A stretch of DNA of 64,000 nt from Verrucomicrobiota bacterium. Lineage in GTDB: Bacteria; Verrucomicrobiota; Verrucomicrobiia; Opitutales; Puniceicoccaceae. Of this stretch, positions 25,823-34,321 are shown piece by piece. The notes beneath the pieces are model-generated. The model worked only from the letters and a program-made list of their open reading frames with translations, did no database searches and was not told where the DNA came from. Where the stretch lies: contig JBCDMB010000003.1 in NCBI GenBank assembly GCA_038744685.1, forward strand, positions 124,001 through 188,000, read 5' to 3'. Numbering within the stretch: position 1 is the stretch's first letter; each line of letters starts with the position of its first letter. Both the position numbers and the translations under genes were made by a program.

Positions 25823-26068
25823 ATGGGTATGGGTTCAAAAAATGTCTCTATTTCTGAAGATGCTTACCTAATCCTAAGAAGAGCACGGCGTCATCCAGGC
25901 GAGTCCTTTTCCCAAGTCATTCGTAGAGGTCACTGGGACTCGACCACTCCAATCGCTAGGTCCTGGCTGGACAGTTTTCAAAAGACCCCGATCGTTTCCG
26001 ATGCGGTCTTAGACGATTGGGAAGCTGCCCAGAACGAAGATACTCCGCCGAAGGACAAATGGGCATGA
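25823..26068 (+). CDS. VapB-family antitoxin
   Basis: This 81-residue protein has the VapB pattern SKNVSISEDAYLILRRARRHPGESFSQVIRRGHW at the N-terminus, the part that forms the ribbon-helix-helix or DNA-binding half. An acidic C-terminal half (VSDAVLDDWEAAQNEDTPPKDKWA) probably wraps the toxin. It precedes a PIN-domain gene and its stop overlaps the toxin ATG by 4 nt (ATGA), the standard arrangement of an autoregulated toxin-antitoxin pair. Start is the ATG at 25823; the ATG at 25829 is possible. Confidence 0.88.
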   Translation: MGMGSKNVSISEDAYLILRRARRHPGESFSQVIRRGHWDSTTPIARSWLDSFQKTPIVSDAVLDDWEAAQNEDTPPKDKWA

Positions 26069-26451
26069 TGATCGATACCTGCTTCCTGATTGATTATCAG
26101 CGGGAGGCAAAGGCAGGGACGCACGGTCAAACGATTGCCTTCTTGGAGGCGCACCCGGACGAGCGCCTGTCCATTTCTCCCATTGCCTGGGGAGAGTTTA
26201 TGGCGGGTTTCCAAAGCGAAGAAGATCCTTACATCGCCTTCGCTCGCGACCGTTTGGATTTTCCTCATTTAAGCATGAATGTCGCATTGGCTTACCGCCA
26301 CATCTATCGCCATTTGAAAACCGAGGGTCGGCTAATCAGTTCGAACGATCTCTGGATTGCCTGTCACGCGATAACCCTAAAACTGCCGCTCTTGACTCGC
26401 AAAGGAAGCGACTCGCGAAGGGTCCCTGACCTTATCACTCAGGAGTATTAG
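26065..26451 (+). CDS. VapC-type PIN-domain toxin
   Basis: This 128-residue PIN-domain ribonuclease has its acidic metal site visible: Asp4 in MMIDTCFLIDY, Glu44 in WGEFMAGF and Asp95 in SSNDLWIACHAI. PIN toxins of VapBC systems cleave tRNA or rRNA and are held inactive by the antitoxin. The start is set at 26065 because it gives the 4-nt ATGA overlap with the antitoxin stop; longer in-frame starts at 26017 and 26059 are less likely. The 3' end overlaps the convergent gene at 26448-26451. Target RNA is unknown. Confidence 0.93.
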   Translation: MMIDTCFLIDYQREAKAGTHGQTIAFLEAHPDERLSISPIAWGEFMAGFQSEEDPYIAFARDRLDFPHLSMNVALAYRHIYRHLKTEGRLISSNDLWIACHAITLKLPLLTRKGSDSRRVPDLITQEY

Positions 26452-27188
26452 CTTGGCAGCGGTCGGACTTTGCGTTCGCGCTCGCCCGCCGCGTTGCGGC
26501 GCAGGTAGGGGTCGCCCGTGAGCTCCTCCTCTTCCTCCGGCTCATCACCTTCAATTTCATAACCCGCCAAGTCCATTCCCGAGAGATCATCGGGATCAAA
26601 GATCAGCGAGAGCCGACGCGGCTGGCTGTCGAAGATCCATTCGGGATGCTTGGGCACTCCTTTCTTCACCAGATCAAAATAACAGGGATAGTGCTCCTTC
26701 CGATAATGCTCCTGAAAATCCCTGACCCACGCGTCCTCCACGTCTCCTCGGTTATCGAGAAGTACCAGATCCGAAAAATGGATACAGGCGTCGAACCAAG
26801 CTTTGGCCTCGCGACTTTCTTTACACCAGCCACAGTGGACCTGCGTGATGACCCGGCTGATCTCGAAAACGCCGGATTGCGATTCTTTTGCGATGGCCTC
26901 GATCAGCTCGTCGGGAAACGGATTACCACTGTAGAGCAAGAGATTCGCTTCGCCTTCGACAAGAGCTTCGGAAAAACGAATTTTCCCATCCTCCATCGTC
27001 CATAGCACTATTCGAAATCGCTGATCAGCAAGCTCGGAACGTGCCTCGGACTCCTCCGATGGCGCAACCAAAACAGTCAATAGTTCGTCTTTTTGAAGAC
27101 CCAAGGACAAAGCCGCACGGATCACCGGCCAACGGCTCGGATTCGGACCGGATAGCAACAGGGTCAACCAATGCAAAGGCTCGTTCAC
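26448..27188 (-). CDS. protein of unknown function, resembling a G3E (CobW-like) GTPase without its nucleotide motifs
   Basis: This 246-residue cytosolic protein has no clear family label. The order of features resembles a G3E GTPase: LTLLLSGPNPSRWPVIRAAL stands where GFLGAGKTT would be, and FSDLVLLDNRGDV stands where the ADxxxLNKxD motif would be. The P-loop Gly-Lys-Ser/Thr is missing, so GTP binding is not expected. A CxxC-like pair occurs in VHCGWCKES, and the C-terminus is highly acidic. Start is a GTG at 27188. It lies 17 nt downstream of aroC on the same strand and overlaps vapC by 4 nt at its end. Confidence 0.6.
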   Translation of the reverse strand: MNEPLHWLTLLLSGPNPSRWPVIRAALSLGLQKDELLTVLVAPSEESEARSELADQRFRIVLWTMEDGKIRFSEALVEGEANLLLYSGNPFPDELIEAIAKESQSGVFEISRVITQVHCGWCKESREAKAWFDACIHFSDLVLLDNRGDVEDAWVRDFQEHYRKEHYPCYFDLVKKGVPKHPEWIFDSQPRRLSLIFDPDDLSGMDLAGYEIEGDEPEEEEELTGDPYLRRNAAGERERKVRPLPS

Positions 27189-27205
27189 GAGTCTAGGGAG
27201 ACAGA

Positions 27206-28312
27206 CTACTGTCCAAGGTCCGGGAAGGAAAACGTTCCGGTCTGAGCGTTGTGGCGCATCGCGTGATCCACAAGAACAAGTGAGGTCATCGCCTCGACGA
27301 TCGGGATTGCCCGGGGCACCACACAGGGATCGTGGCGCCCTTTGGCTGCCAACTCCGCATCCTCCCCGTCCTTCGAAACAGTCTTTTGGTTCTTCCGCAC
27401 CGTCGCCGTGGGCTTGAATGCAATGCGGAACACGAGCTCTTCCCCATTGGAAATACCGCCTTGGACCCCACCAGACCGATTAGCGGATGTGCGCACTTTC
27501 CCCTCCCTCATCTCAAAAGGATCATTGTGCTCGGAACCTTTGAGCAACGTGCCTGCAAATCCGGAACCTACCTCAAATCCTTTCGTCGCCGGGAGGGATA
27601 ACATTGCTTTCGCAAGATCTGCTTCGAGACGGTCAAAAACCGGGTCGCCCCAGCCAACAGGCAAGCCCTTTACCCGGCATTCTACAACGCCACCAACCGA
27701 GTCGCCCTGATCCCGAACTTCCTTAATCCGCTCGATCATTCGCTCTGCGGTTGGCAAATCAGGGCACCGCACCGGGGTCGCCTCCACTTCCTCCAAAGTG
27801 GGGAACGACAGATCATCGGGTGCTTCAATTCCATGAATGGAACGGATAAAAGCCCGCACCTCGACTCCTGACCCAACCAGCAAAATCTTCTCAGCGATTG
27901 CTCCAGCCGCGACACGGGCGATCGTCTCCCGAGCCGAAGAGCGTCCGCCGCCCGCGTAGTCACGGATCCCGTACTTTTCCTGATAGGTAAAGTCAGCATG
28001 AGACGGGCGAAACTTCTCCTTCATCTCCGTGTAGTCGGACGACCGCTGGTCCTCGTTGAAGACTGCCATCGCGATCGGTGTGCCCGTGGTCTTGCCTTCG
28101 AAGACGCCCGACAAAATCTGGACCGCGTCCTTTTCCTTCCGAGGAGTGGTGATCGTGCTTTGCCCCGGACGTCTTCGATCCAGAGCGGCTTGAATCTCTT
28201 CCTCGCTGATGGGTAAGAGCGGCGGACAACCATCCACAACCACACCAATTCCCTTCCCATGGCTTTCTCCCCAGGACGAAATCCGGAACAGTGTGCCGAA
28301 AATACTACTCAT
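27206..28312 (-). CDS. aroC: chorismate synthase
   Basis: The enzyme eliminates phosphate from EPSP to form chorismate with reduced FMN as cofactor, the last step of the shikimate pathway. The 368-residue protein has the FMN-binding signatures [17 protein letters not shown] near the N-terminus, [26 protein letters not shown] (about 105-130), and the C-terminal [25 protein letters not shown]. Length is normal. It is followed by the G3E-like gene 17 nt downstream. The ATG at 28312 is well supported by the standard start [10 protein letters not shown]. Confidence 0.98.
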   Translation of the reverse strand: MSSIFGTLFRISSWGESHGKGIGVVVDGCPPLLPISEEEIQAALDRRRPGQSTITTPRKEKDAVQILSGVFEGKTTGTPIAMAVFNEDQRSSDYTEMKEKFRPSHADFTYQEKYGIRDYAGGGRSSARETIARVAAGAIAEKILLVGSGVEVRAFIRSIHGIEAPDDLSFPTLEEVEATPVRCPDLPTAERMIERIKEVRDQGDSVGGVVECRVKGLPVGWGDPVFDRLEADLAKAMLSLPATKGFEVGSGFAGTLLKGSEHNDPFEMREGKVRTSANRSGGVQGGISNGEELVFRIAFKPTATVRKNQKTVSKDGEDAELAAKGRHDPCVVPRAIPIVEAMTSLVLVDHAMRHNAQTGTFSFPDLGQ

Positions 28313-28426
28313 TCCTTTTTGTGATCCAGTTCCGGCTTTCAGACAACCGGTAAGTTATGGAAGGAGAGATGTAGAAAACGATTTTTTTGGAGCGACGACT
28401 GCCCTGTTGCCTTCATTCGCACTTGT

Positions 28427-28517
28427 GGGAACGGCGGCTTTAGCCGCCGTCCAATGAGATCAATTACAGCTCAAACAATTCTCAAACAAACCCTTCGGCG
28501 ACTGAAGTCGCCGCTCC
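28427..28517. repeat. REPIN, family A, copy 2
   Basis: Left unit GGAA followed by the perfect palindrome CGGCGGCTTTAGCCGCCG (28432-28449). Right unit on the other strand is GGAG followed by CGGCGACTTCAGTCGCCG (28496-28517). It lies between aroC and the methyltransferase gene. Confidence 0.85.
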
Positions 28518-28534
28518 ATGGCTCGATATACTCT

Positions 28535-29275
28535 CTACTCCTCCGGTCGCTGCACCACCCAAAATCGGCACTCATCGGAGAACTCTTTCACACCGGGCGG
28601 TTCATCGGCAATTTGTGAACGCAGGACATCCACCTCGATGCGGAAACCAGCCTCTTTCAGATCGGCTCGGATCAGATTTGGCTCGGGGACGTGGATGTAG
28701 AGGTCTCCCCAAGGAGTCGCCCCGATCCGGTCTCCGAAATCGATGAGATCCGGATCCTGTTTGCCTTCGCGCCAGCGTCTCGTCTCTGCCTTCCAGTATT
28801 TCGGATGCTCCGACGCGTTGCGATCATGACTGGTGAAGACAAACCAAGAACCGGGGCGCAGGACGCGGAAGATCTCCTTCATCGCCTTTTTCCGCATCTC
28901 CCGTTTCGGGATTTGCATGAGCCCGTTAAAGCCAAAAATCGCCCCATCAAAAACCTTGTCTCCAAACGTGAGCTCAGTCGCATCCTGAACCGCAAACTTG
29001 ACGTCATACTCAAGGATTTCAGCTGCACTGCGTGCCCGAGCGACCATTTTTCTCGCATAATCCGTCGCAAATACATCGCGGTAGCCAAGCTCGTAGAGTC
29101 CGATAGCAATACGCCCCGTCCCACATCCCAATTCGAGAATATGCTGTTCAGGACGAAAGACTCTTTGGAAGATTTTTTCTTCCGAGATCCACAATCCCAC
29201 GTGCGAAGTCGCTCGTGCATAATGATCGACGACGTCGTCCTGATTGTAGAACTTACGAATGTCCGAGGACTTCAT
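28535..29275 (-). CDS. class I SAM-dependent methyltransferase
   Basis: This 246-residue protein has the Rossmann methyltransferase motifs: motif I ILELGCGTGRIAIGLYELG (about 45-63), an acidic residue in VFATDYARKMV (motif II), DATELTFGDKVFDGAIF (motif III/IV) and FRVLRPGSWFVF. The substrate is unknown; small molecules, quinones or tRNA are all possible. It ends just downstream of a REPIN copy at its 3' side. No co-transcribed partner is visible. Confidence 0.88.
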   Translation of the reverse strand: MKSSDIRKFYNQDDVVDHYARATSHVGLWISEEKIFQRVFRPEQHILELGCGTGRIAIGLYELGYRDVFATDYARKMVARARSAAEILEYDVKFAVQDATELTFGDKVFDGAIFGFNGLMQIPKREMRKKAMKEIFRVLRPGSWFVFTSHDRNASEHPKYWKAETRRWREGKQDPDLIDFGDRIGATPWGDLYIHVPEPNLIRADLKEAGFRIEVDVLRSQIADEPPGVKEFSDECRFWVVQRPEE

Positions 29276-29580
29276 ACGGGAACCCGACTCATGAAAGTAA
29301 ACAGACCCGGATGACCCCCATGAATCAAGAAGGAAGAGATTTTAGATTGCGAAGCATGGCGCCAACACTGCCTACGGGTTCAATTAAAAGTGCTAGGTAT
29401 CGGGCTGATCGCACTGATGCGGACTGAAGTCCGCGCTCCATTGTTGTAGTCTTTAGGAGCGAGGACTTCAGTCCGCCCCGGTGGAGTGGCGTTTTTTCTA
29501 TAATACCCCGTGGATCTAATTGCATCCCTTCCTACCCTAGGTGTAGAATCACGTTGCAAAACGTTGCTCCCGAGAATCCC
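29276..29580. other. 305-nt divergent gap with one REPIN
   Basis: Separates the methyltransferase and MFS genes. It contains family A copy 3 (29419-29477). I see no gene and no clear promoter. Confidence 0.45.
29419..29477. repeat. REP pair, family A-like, copy 3
   Basis: Left unit GCGGACTGAAGTCCGC followed by GCTCC (a REP on the other strand with head GGAGC). Right unit GGAGC followed by GAGGACTTCAGTCCGCC. Heads face each other, the reverse of the other copies. Confidence 0.75.
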
Positions 29581-31149
29581 ATGCCTAATACAATGGGTCG
29601 CACTAAAAACGCTTTCCGGATCATCGGGATCTGCGGTGGAGCGTTTATTATTGGAGCGGACTCACTTGCCATCGGAGTCGTCATCGGCCCTATGGCTGCT
29701 TCCCTCGATGCGTCCCTTGCTACGACCCAGTGGTTTCTCTCAGGATATGGAATTGGGGTAGCCACATTCTTTATCACGGCAGGGAAAATTTCTGACTCTT
29801 GGGGGATTCGAAAGGCGAATCTTCTCGGCCTACTCCTCTTCGGAATAGGTTCAGCGCTGATCGCAGTAGCCCCAACCAGTCTCTTCGCGATATCCGCAAG
29901 ACTTCTCCAGGGGATCGCTGGTGCTTTTATGATGTCGAGCAGTCTTGCCTTTGCGAGTTCCCGCTATGAAGGACAGGCACGCGCCCGAGTCTTCTCCTAT
30001 ATTATGGCTTCCTCGGGTCTCGGGATGGGCGTCGGTCCACTCATCGCAGGAGCAGTCGTGGATCTCTTCGACTGGAGGGCGGTTTTTTGGATCAATCTAC
30101 CTTATTGTGCACTCTGGATTCTGTTGACCGCGCTCACCCTTGAAAAAGATCCTCCTACACGAAGAGTTCGCCTTGATTTGACGGGACTCCTTCTCCTATC
30201 GGCCACGATCCTGTGTTTAACCATTGCTCTCAGCCAAGGTCCCGATTGGGGCTGGGGAGATCCAATAACCCTTTTGTTGATCGTAGGTTTTCTCCTGGGT
30301 CTACCCCTTTTTCTTATCAGGGAGATCAAGACGGATCATGCTCTCCTGCAGCTTCGCATCTTTCGGATCAAAAGCTATTTTCCAGCGAGCATGATCGGGT
30401 TCTTCTCCTATTTTGTCGCACTGGGATGGCTTTTTCTCACCAGTCTCTATTTGCATCGGGTTGAAGAGCTATCGCCCTTATCCATTGGTATCTCTCTCAC
30501 ACCCTATGCCTTCTCGTTTCTCATAGGAGGAATCCTATCTGCGCCGCTAGGAGCCCGAATCGGATGGACCAATGTGCTCTCGGGAGGACTTGTGATTTTG
30601 GGCACCGCCTTGATCATTCTGGCAATCTGGCAGACAGACTTCAGCAGAATCCTCCTGACCATACCTTTCTTCGCGCTTGGACTTGGATTTGTGGGTGCAA
30701 ACAATGGCTCGCTGACAATCGCCCATGCACATCTTCCGTCTGATCTTGTGGGCGTTTCAACGGGCACTTCGTTGATGTTTCGGTGGCTGGGAACAGCTCT
30801 TGGAATCGCGATCGTCACGATCGTTCTTCATGAAGTTGCCAGTAGAGACCTCGAAAAGAGATACCCCTCCAATCACTCAAACTTTCCTACCCTCCAGCAA
30901 ATGGATGAGTTTCTCGTGTCTCACGGTTCGTGGGAAAACGAGACCAAGGATCTGCCAGATCCCGCGAGAAAGGAAGCGGTAGCCATTCTTTCAAGATCTT
31001 TTTCAACAGGAGTTAGCGCCGGCCTTTTTCTTCTTGGGGGGGTCAGCCTACTCGGTGCACTCACAGGAATCACCCTGCGAAGCAGGCCATCGGAGAAACC
31101 AGAGGAAGATCAAGAGGGACAGGTCGTGCAACCGTTGAACTCTTCTTAA
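29581..31149 (+). CDS. MFS transporter, DHA2 (14-TM) family
   Basis: This 522-residue membrane protein has about 14 hydrophobic segments. It carries the MFS motif A region GKISDSWGIRKANLLGLLLF (about 70-90) and motif C-like GLGMGVGPLIAGAVVDLFDWRAVFWINLP, where the last part is typical of the drug:H+ antiporter DHA2 branch (EmrB/QacA type). Substrate is unknown. The ATG at 29581 was preferred to a TTG at 29554. No regulator or adaptor gene is adjacent; the cca gene follows 67 nt downstream on the same strand. Confidence 0.92.
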   Translation: MPNTMGRTKNAFRIIGICGGAFIIGADSLAIGVVIGPMAASLDASLATTQWFLSGYGIGVATFFITAGKISDSWGIRKANLLGLLLFGIGSALIAVAPTSLFAISARLLQGIAGAFMMSSSLAFASSRYEGQARARVFSYIMASSGLGMGVGPLIAGAVVDLFDWRAVFWINLPYCALWILLTALTLEKDPPTRRVRLDLTGLLLLSATILCLTIALSQGPDWGWGDPITLLLIVGFLLGLPLFLIREIKTDHALLQLRIFRIKSYFPASMIGFFSYFVALGWLFLTSLYLHRVEELSPLSIGISLTPYAFSFLIGGILSAPLGARIGWTNVLSGGLVILGTALIILAIWQTDFSRILLTIPFFALGLGFVGANNGSLTIAHAHLPSDLVGVSTGTSLMFRWLGTALGIAIVTIVLHEVASRDLEKRYPSNHSNFPTLQQMDEFLVSHGSWENETKDLPDPARKEAVAILSRSFSTGVSAGLFLLGGVSLLGALTGITLRSRPSEKPEEDQEGQVVQPLNSS

Positions 31150-31216
31150 AAACTCGAAGCTCGCCGAAAAACGACGTTGCACAGCCGGTAAGGATGCCGC
31201 GCAGTGGAGAGCGTCA

Positions 31217-32596
31217 GTGGCCCTCACCCTCACAGAAATCCCAAAACCCTCTGCGGACTGTATCCAACTACTCGCTCAAAAGACGAAGGAAGTTGGAGGT
31301 CATCTCTACGTGGTGGGAGGCGCGGTCCGCGATCTACTTCTTGGCCAATCACCAAAGGAATTCGACCTTGAGGTTTTCGGACTCACCCCGGATCAAATCC
31401 GCACCCATCTGGGAGAGTCGTTTCATCTCATCCCCGTGGGCCGCTCCTTTCCTGTTTTCAAAATCAAAGATCTTCCTATCGATCTGGCGGTTCCTCGCAA
31501 GGAATGGAAAACCGGAGAAGCCCACACCGATTTTGGTTTCGAGGCAGATCCCACCATCGACTATCCAGCCGCAGCACGCCGCCGTGACTTCACGGTCAAC
31601 TCCATTGCGTGGAATCCACTGACGAACGACATTCTCGATCCCTACGACGGAGAAACTGATCTAAAAAATCGTGTTCTTCGTCCTGTGTCAGAGCAATTTG
31701 GGGAGGACGCTCTCCGCGTTCTCCGCGCCATGCAGTTCATCGCCCGTTTCGAGCTCACCCCATCACCGGATACAATTTCAATCTGTGCCAGCCTCGTCCA
31801 AACCCACCTCGCTGAAGAACGGATCTTCGGCGAATGGAAAAAGTTGATCCTTCAGGGCGTCCGCCCCTCCCTCGGTCTCTTCTTTTTAGAAACTATCGGA
31901 TGGCTTCGCTTTTACCCTGAGCTGGAAGCAACCGTCGATTGTCCGCAGGATCCGCGCTGGCATCCCGAAGGATCGGTCTGGCGGCACACCTGTTTCTGTC
32001 TCGATGCGTTCGCCACTGAACGAATCGGCGATGAAACGGAAGACCTCTTCGTTGGGCTCGCGGTGCTCTGTCACGATTTAGGAAAAGTTCTTACTACCGA
32101 GACCGACCCATCCGGCGGTATCCGCTCTCCCGGGCATGAGAAGGCAGGTATTGAACCAACACGATCCTTTCTGACACGCCTGACACGTGAAAGGTTCTGG
32201 CCCGAGGCAGTCGAACCGCTCGTGGCCACCCACATGCGACCCCGACAACTTTTTGAACATCAATCCGGTGCGAGCGCGGTACGCCGTCTAGCCGAAAAAG
32301 CGGGACGCCTGGACAGACTTCTACGCGTATGTCGTGCTGACTCAGCGGGTCGCCCTCCCCTTCCACCAGGTGATTTCGAGGAGGGTCCTTGGCTTCTCGC
32401 CAAAGCCCGCGAGCTGCAAGTCGAAGCGAGCCGGCCGAAACCGATTCTTCAAGGTCGCGATTTGATGGAAATAGGAGTTCCACCCGGCCCCACTATGGGG
32501 GCGCTTCTCAATGAGCTGTTTGAAGAACAGTTGGATGGTGTGTTCACAGATCGCGAGGAGGGATTAAAGCGAGCGAAGGAAAAGGTCTCTAGTTAG
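31217..32596 (+). CDS. cca: CCA-adding tRNA nucleotidyltransferase with HD domain
   Basis: This 459-residue enzyme has a poly(A)-polymerase-type head: LYVVGGAVRDLLLGQSPKEFDLEVFG with the catalytic DxE-type pair, RRRDFTVNSIAW, DPYDGETDLKNRVLRPV and the ERIFGEW region. An HD phosphohydrolase-like domain follows with LCHDLGKV (about 280). It adds or repairs tRNA CCA ends; the HD part occurs in bacterial CCA enzymes with extra 2',3'-phosphodiesterase activity. The tRNAs in this window already encode CCA, so it would act mainly in repair. Start GTG at 31217 has GGAGAG 5 nt before it. Confidence 0.94.
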   Translation: MALTLTEIPKPSADCIQLLAQKTKEVGGHLYVVGGAVRDLLLGQSPKEFDLEVFGLTPDQIRTHLGESFHLIPVGRSFPVFKIKDLPIDLAVPRKEWKTGEAHTDFGFEADPTIDYPAAARRRDFTVNSIAWNPLTNDILDPYDGETDLKNRVLRPVSEQFGEDALRVLRAMQFIARFELTPSPDTISICASLVQTHLAEERIFGEWKKLILQGVRPSLGLFFLETIGWLRFYPELEATVDCPQDPRWHPEGSVWRHTCFCLDAFATERIGDETEDLFVGLAVLCHDLGKVLTTETDPSGGIRSPGHEKAGIEPTRSFLTRLTRERFWPEAVEPLVATHMRPRQLFEHQSGASAVRRLAEKAGRLDRLLRVCRADSAGRPPLPPGDFEEGPWLLAKARELQVEASRPKPILQGRDLMEIGVPPGPTMGALLNELFEEQLDGVFTDREEGLKRAKEKVSS

Positions 32597-32599
32597 CCA

Positions 32600-33394
32600 A
32601 TGAGCATGAAACCACAGAGTCAGGAATACGGGATTACCTCCAAATACTACGATCAAGCTTACGCTGCTAAGCCCAACTTGGTGGACGCGCCATTTTACTT
32701 GGAGTTGGCCAAAGAAATAGGAGGACCGGTTCTCGAACTGGGATGCGGCACCGGGCGTATCCTACTTCCTATTGCTCGAGCTGGGATCAGGATCACCGGG
32801 CTCGATGTTTCGGAACCTATGCTGACGATTTTGAAAGATAAATTGGCCGACGAAGAGGATGAAGTCCGTTCCAAAGTAGATTGGGTCCAAGACGATATCC
32901 GAACGTTTCGAGGCTTGGGTAGGTTCCCGCTGGTCACCGTGCCATTCCGTGCGATGCAGCACATGTATACCATCGACGACCAGGTGAATGCTCTGGTCTC
33001 AGCAAAAGAGTCGCTCTCCGATGATGGTCTTCTGGCTTTCGACGTCTTTAATCCGAAATTTGATAAAATCTTCTCGGGAGTTGGAGAAGAGTTTCTTGAT
33101 TTTGAGTGGAATCACGATGGACGGGTTGTGAAACGATTCTTTCGCAAAGACAGCGTCGATAAAATCGGCATGAGTTTCACTGGCTCATTCATTTTCCGCA
33201 CTTATGAGGATGAGAAGGTCGTCAATGAAGAGATCGATCAGATTCAAATGAGTTTTTATACCTATCCCCATCTGATGGCACTCTTCCGACTCGCTGGACT
33301 CGAGGTGGTAGAAAATTTTGGAGGATTTAGCAAAGAAGCCTTAACCGCAGAATCGCCAGAGATGATCTTCTTGCTTAAGCGCAAGAGAATCTAA
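32600..33394 (+). CDS. class I SAM-dependent methyltransferase
   Basis: This 264-residue protein has motif I VLELGCGTGRILLPIARAG (about 37-55), motif II GLDVSEPML, motif post-I VDWVQDDIRTF and LVTVPFRAMQHM with a loading region typical of small-molecule methyltransferases. It follows cca by 3 nt and is probably co-transcribed with it. Substrate unknown. Two possible ATGs are 6 nt apart (32600 and 32606). Confidence 0.86.
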   Translation: MSMKPQSQEYGITSKYYDQAYAAKPNLVDAPFYLELAKEIGGPVLELGCGTGRILLPIARAGIRITGLDVSEPMLTILKDKLADEEDEVRSKVDWVQDDIRTFRGLGRFPLVTVPFRAMQHMYTIDDQVNALVSAKESLSDDGLLAFDVFNPKFDKIFSGVGEEFLDFEWNHDGRVVKRFFRKDSVDKIGMSFTGSFIFRTYEDEKVVNEEIDQIQMSFYTYPHLMALFRLAGLEVVENFGGFSKEALTAESPEMIFLLKRKRI

Positions 33395-33424
33395 AATACA
33401 AAGGATCTGAAGAAGACTATTTCA

Positions 33425-33522
33425 TGGAGGGACATCGGCCCTCCCGGCCTGAGCCTGTCGAACGGCGATGTCCGGCTCTAGGGGCAGGATGGAACCCGGA
33501 CGGCGAGGCCGCCGTCCCTCCA
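33425..33522. repeat. REPIN-like repeat family E, copy 1
   Basis: Ends TGGAGGGAC (33425) and GTCCCTCCA (33514-33522) are inverted copies. Inside, CGATGTCC pairs with the left segment GGGACATCG, and the right part holds a GACGGCG/CCGCCGTC stem. The 3' side touches the end of the TetR gene. Confidence 0.75.
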
Positions 33523-33544
33523 GAAAACCGTTCTCTCGATACCT

Positions 33545-34252
33545 CTACTTTCCTCCAAACAGCTTCTTCCGAATCGTTTTCCTCGACTCCTTGTAGTCGT
33601 ATTCACTACTCAGTGGTGTCCACCCGACTCCGTCCAAGAATCGGTCGTAATTGTCGTAGCGAATCCCGATCAGGTCGGCTCCCTCCATCCCTTCAAAAAG
33701 TGGAAGTCCCCCTCCCAAAAGGTGAGACCCCTTCGAAATACTGATCAGTCCCAGCAAAATATTCAGTTCATCCGGTGAGCTTTCAGCAAAGTGACCCTGA
33801 TCATGGGCAAGCTGCATGATCACACTCATCGATTCCATGCATCGCGCTGACGCCTCGTGGAAGCCATTCCTCTGCTCCTCACTTGCTTTATCCCAGATCG
33901 AGTGCGCTCCGGCGAGCTGCATGACCTCAAAGCCATGAGGCAACTCTTCGGCGAGAACCTCATCGGCAACCCCTACCGCACACATACACTCCCGGGACAG
34001 ACCCGAGTAGTCCGCAGCCAGAGCGAAATAATCCGCCCTGCGATGGTAGTGGGAAACCGCAACCGCCAAGAGAATGTCTTCTTTATTCTGGAAGTGATTG
34101 TAGATCGTCGCCTTCGAATACTCGATAGCCTCTGCCAGCTCATCCAAGTTCAGGCCATGGTAGCCGCCCTGCGCGAGCAGACGGTCCGCATGGTTCAGAA
34201 TCAAATCGGTCCGTTCCTGCCATTCTCTCTGCTTTCGCGACAACGTCTCCAC
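33545..34252 (-). CDS. TetR-family transcriptional regulator
   Basis: This 235-residue regulator has a TetR helix-turn-helix near residues 15-60 (ADRLLAQGGYHGLNLDELAEAIEYSKATIYNHFQNKEDILLAV). The C-terminal ligand-binding half is unique to the protein. It is divergent from the RND efflux genes with 69 nt between the two start codons, so it most likely represses them. The short AT-rich gap includes TTGACA (34282) without a convincing -10. The ligand is unknown. Confidence 0.93.
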   Translation of the reverse strand: METLSRKQREWQERTDLILNHADRLLAQGGYHGLNLDELAEAIEYSKATIYNHFQNKEDILLAVAVSHYHRRADYFALAADYSGLSRECMCAVGVADEVLAEELPHGFEVMQLAGAHSIWDKASEEQRNGFHEASARCMESMSVIMQLAHDQGHFAESSPDELNILLGLISISKGSHLLGGGLPLFEGMEGADLIGIRYDNYDRFLDGVGWTPLSSEYDYKESRKTIRKKLFGGK

Positions 34253-34321
34253 GGGATTAGCACTAAATTAAAAACTCATATTTGACAAGTGTTCAGAAAA
34301 TAACTCAAAGTTAAATTTTAA

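Noticed and set aside
20533-29275. Possible defence island in the accessory stretch
   Set aside because: Besides VapBC and the DUF2281 protein, no nuclease, helicase, methylase or reverse transcriptase of known defence systems is present; the GIY-YIG protein is too small and alone.
34282-34317. Promoter for the RND operon from TTGACA at 34282
   Set aside because: No -10-like hexamer is found at 16-18 nt, so only the -35-like box is reported in the gene entry.
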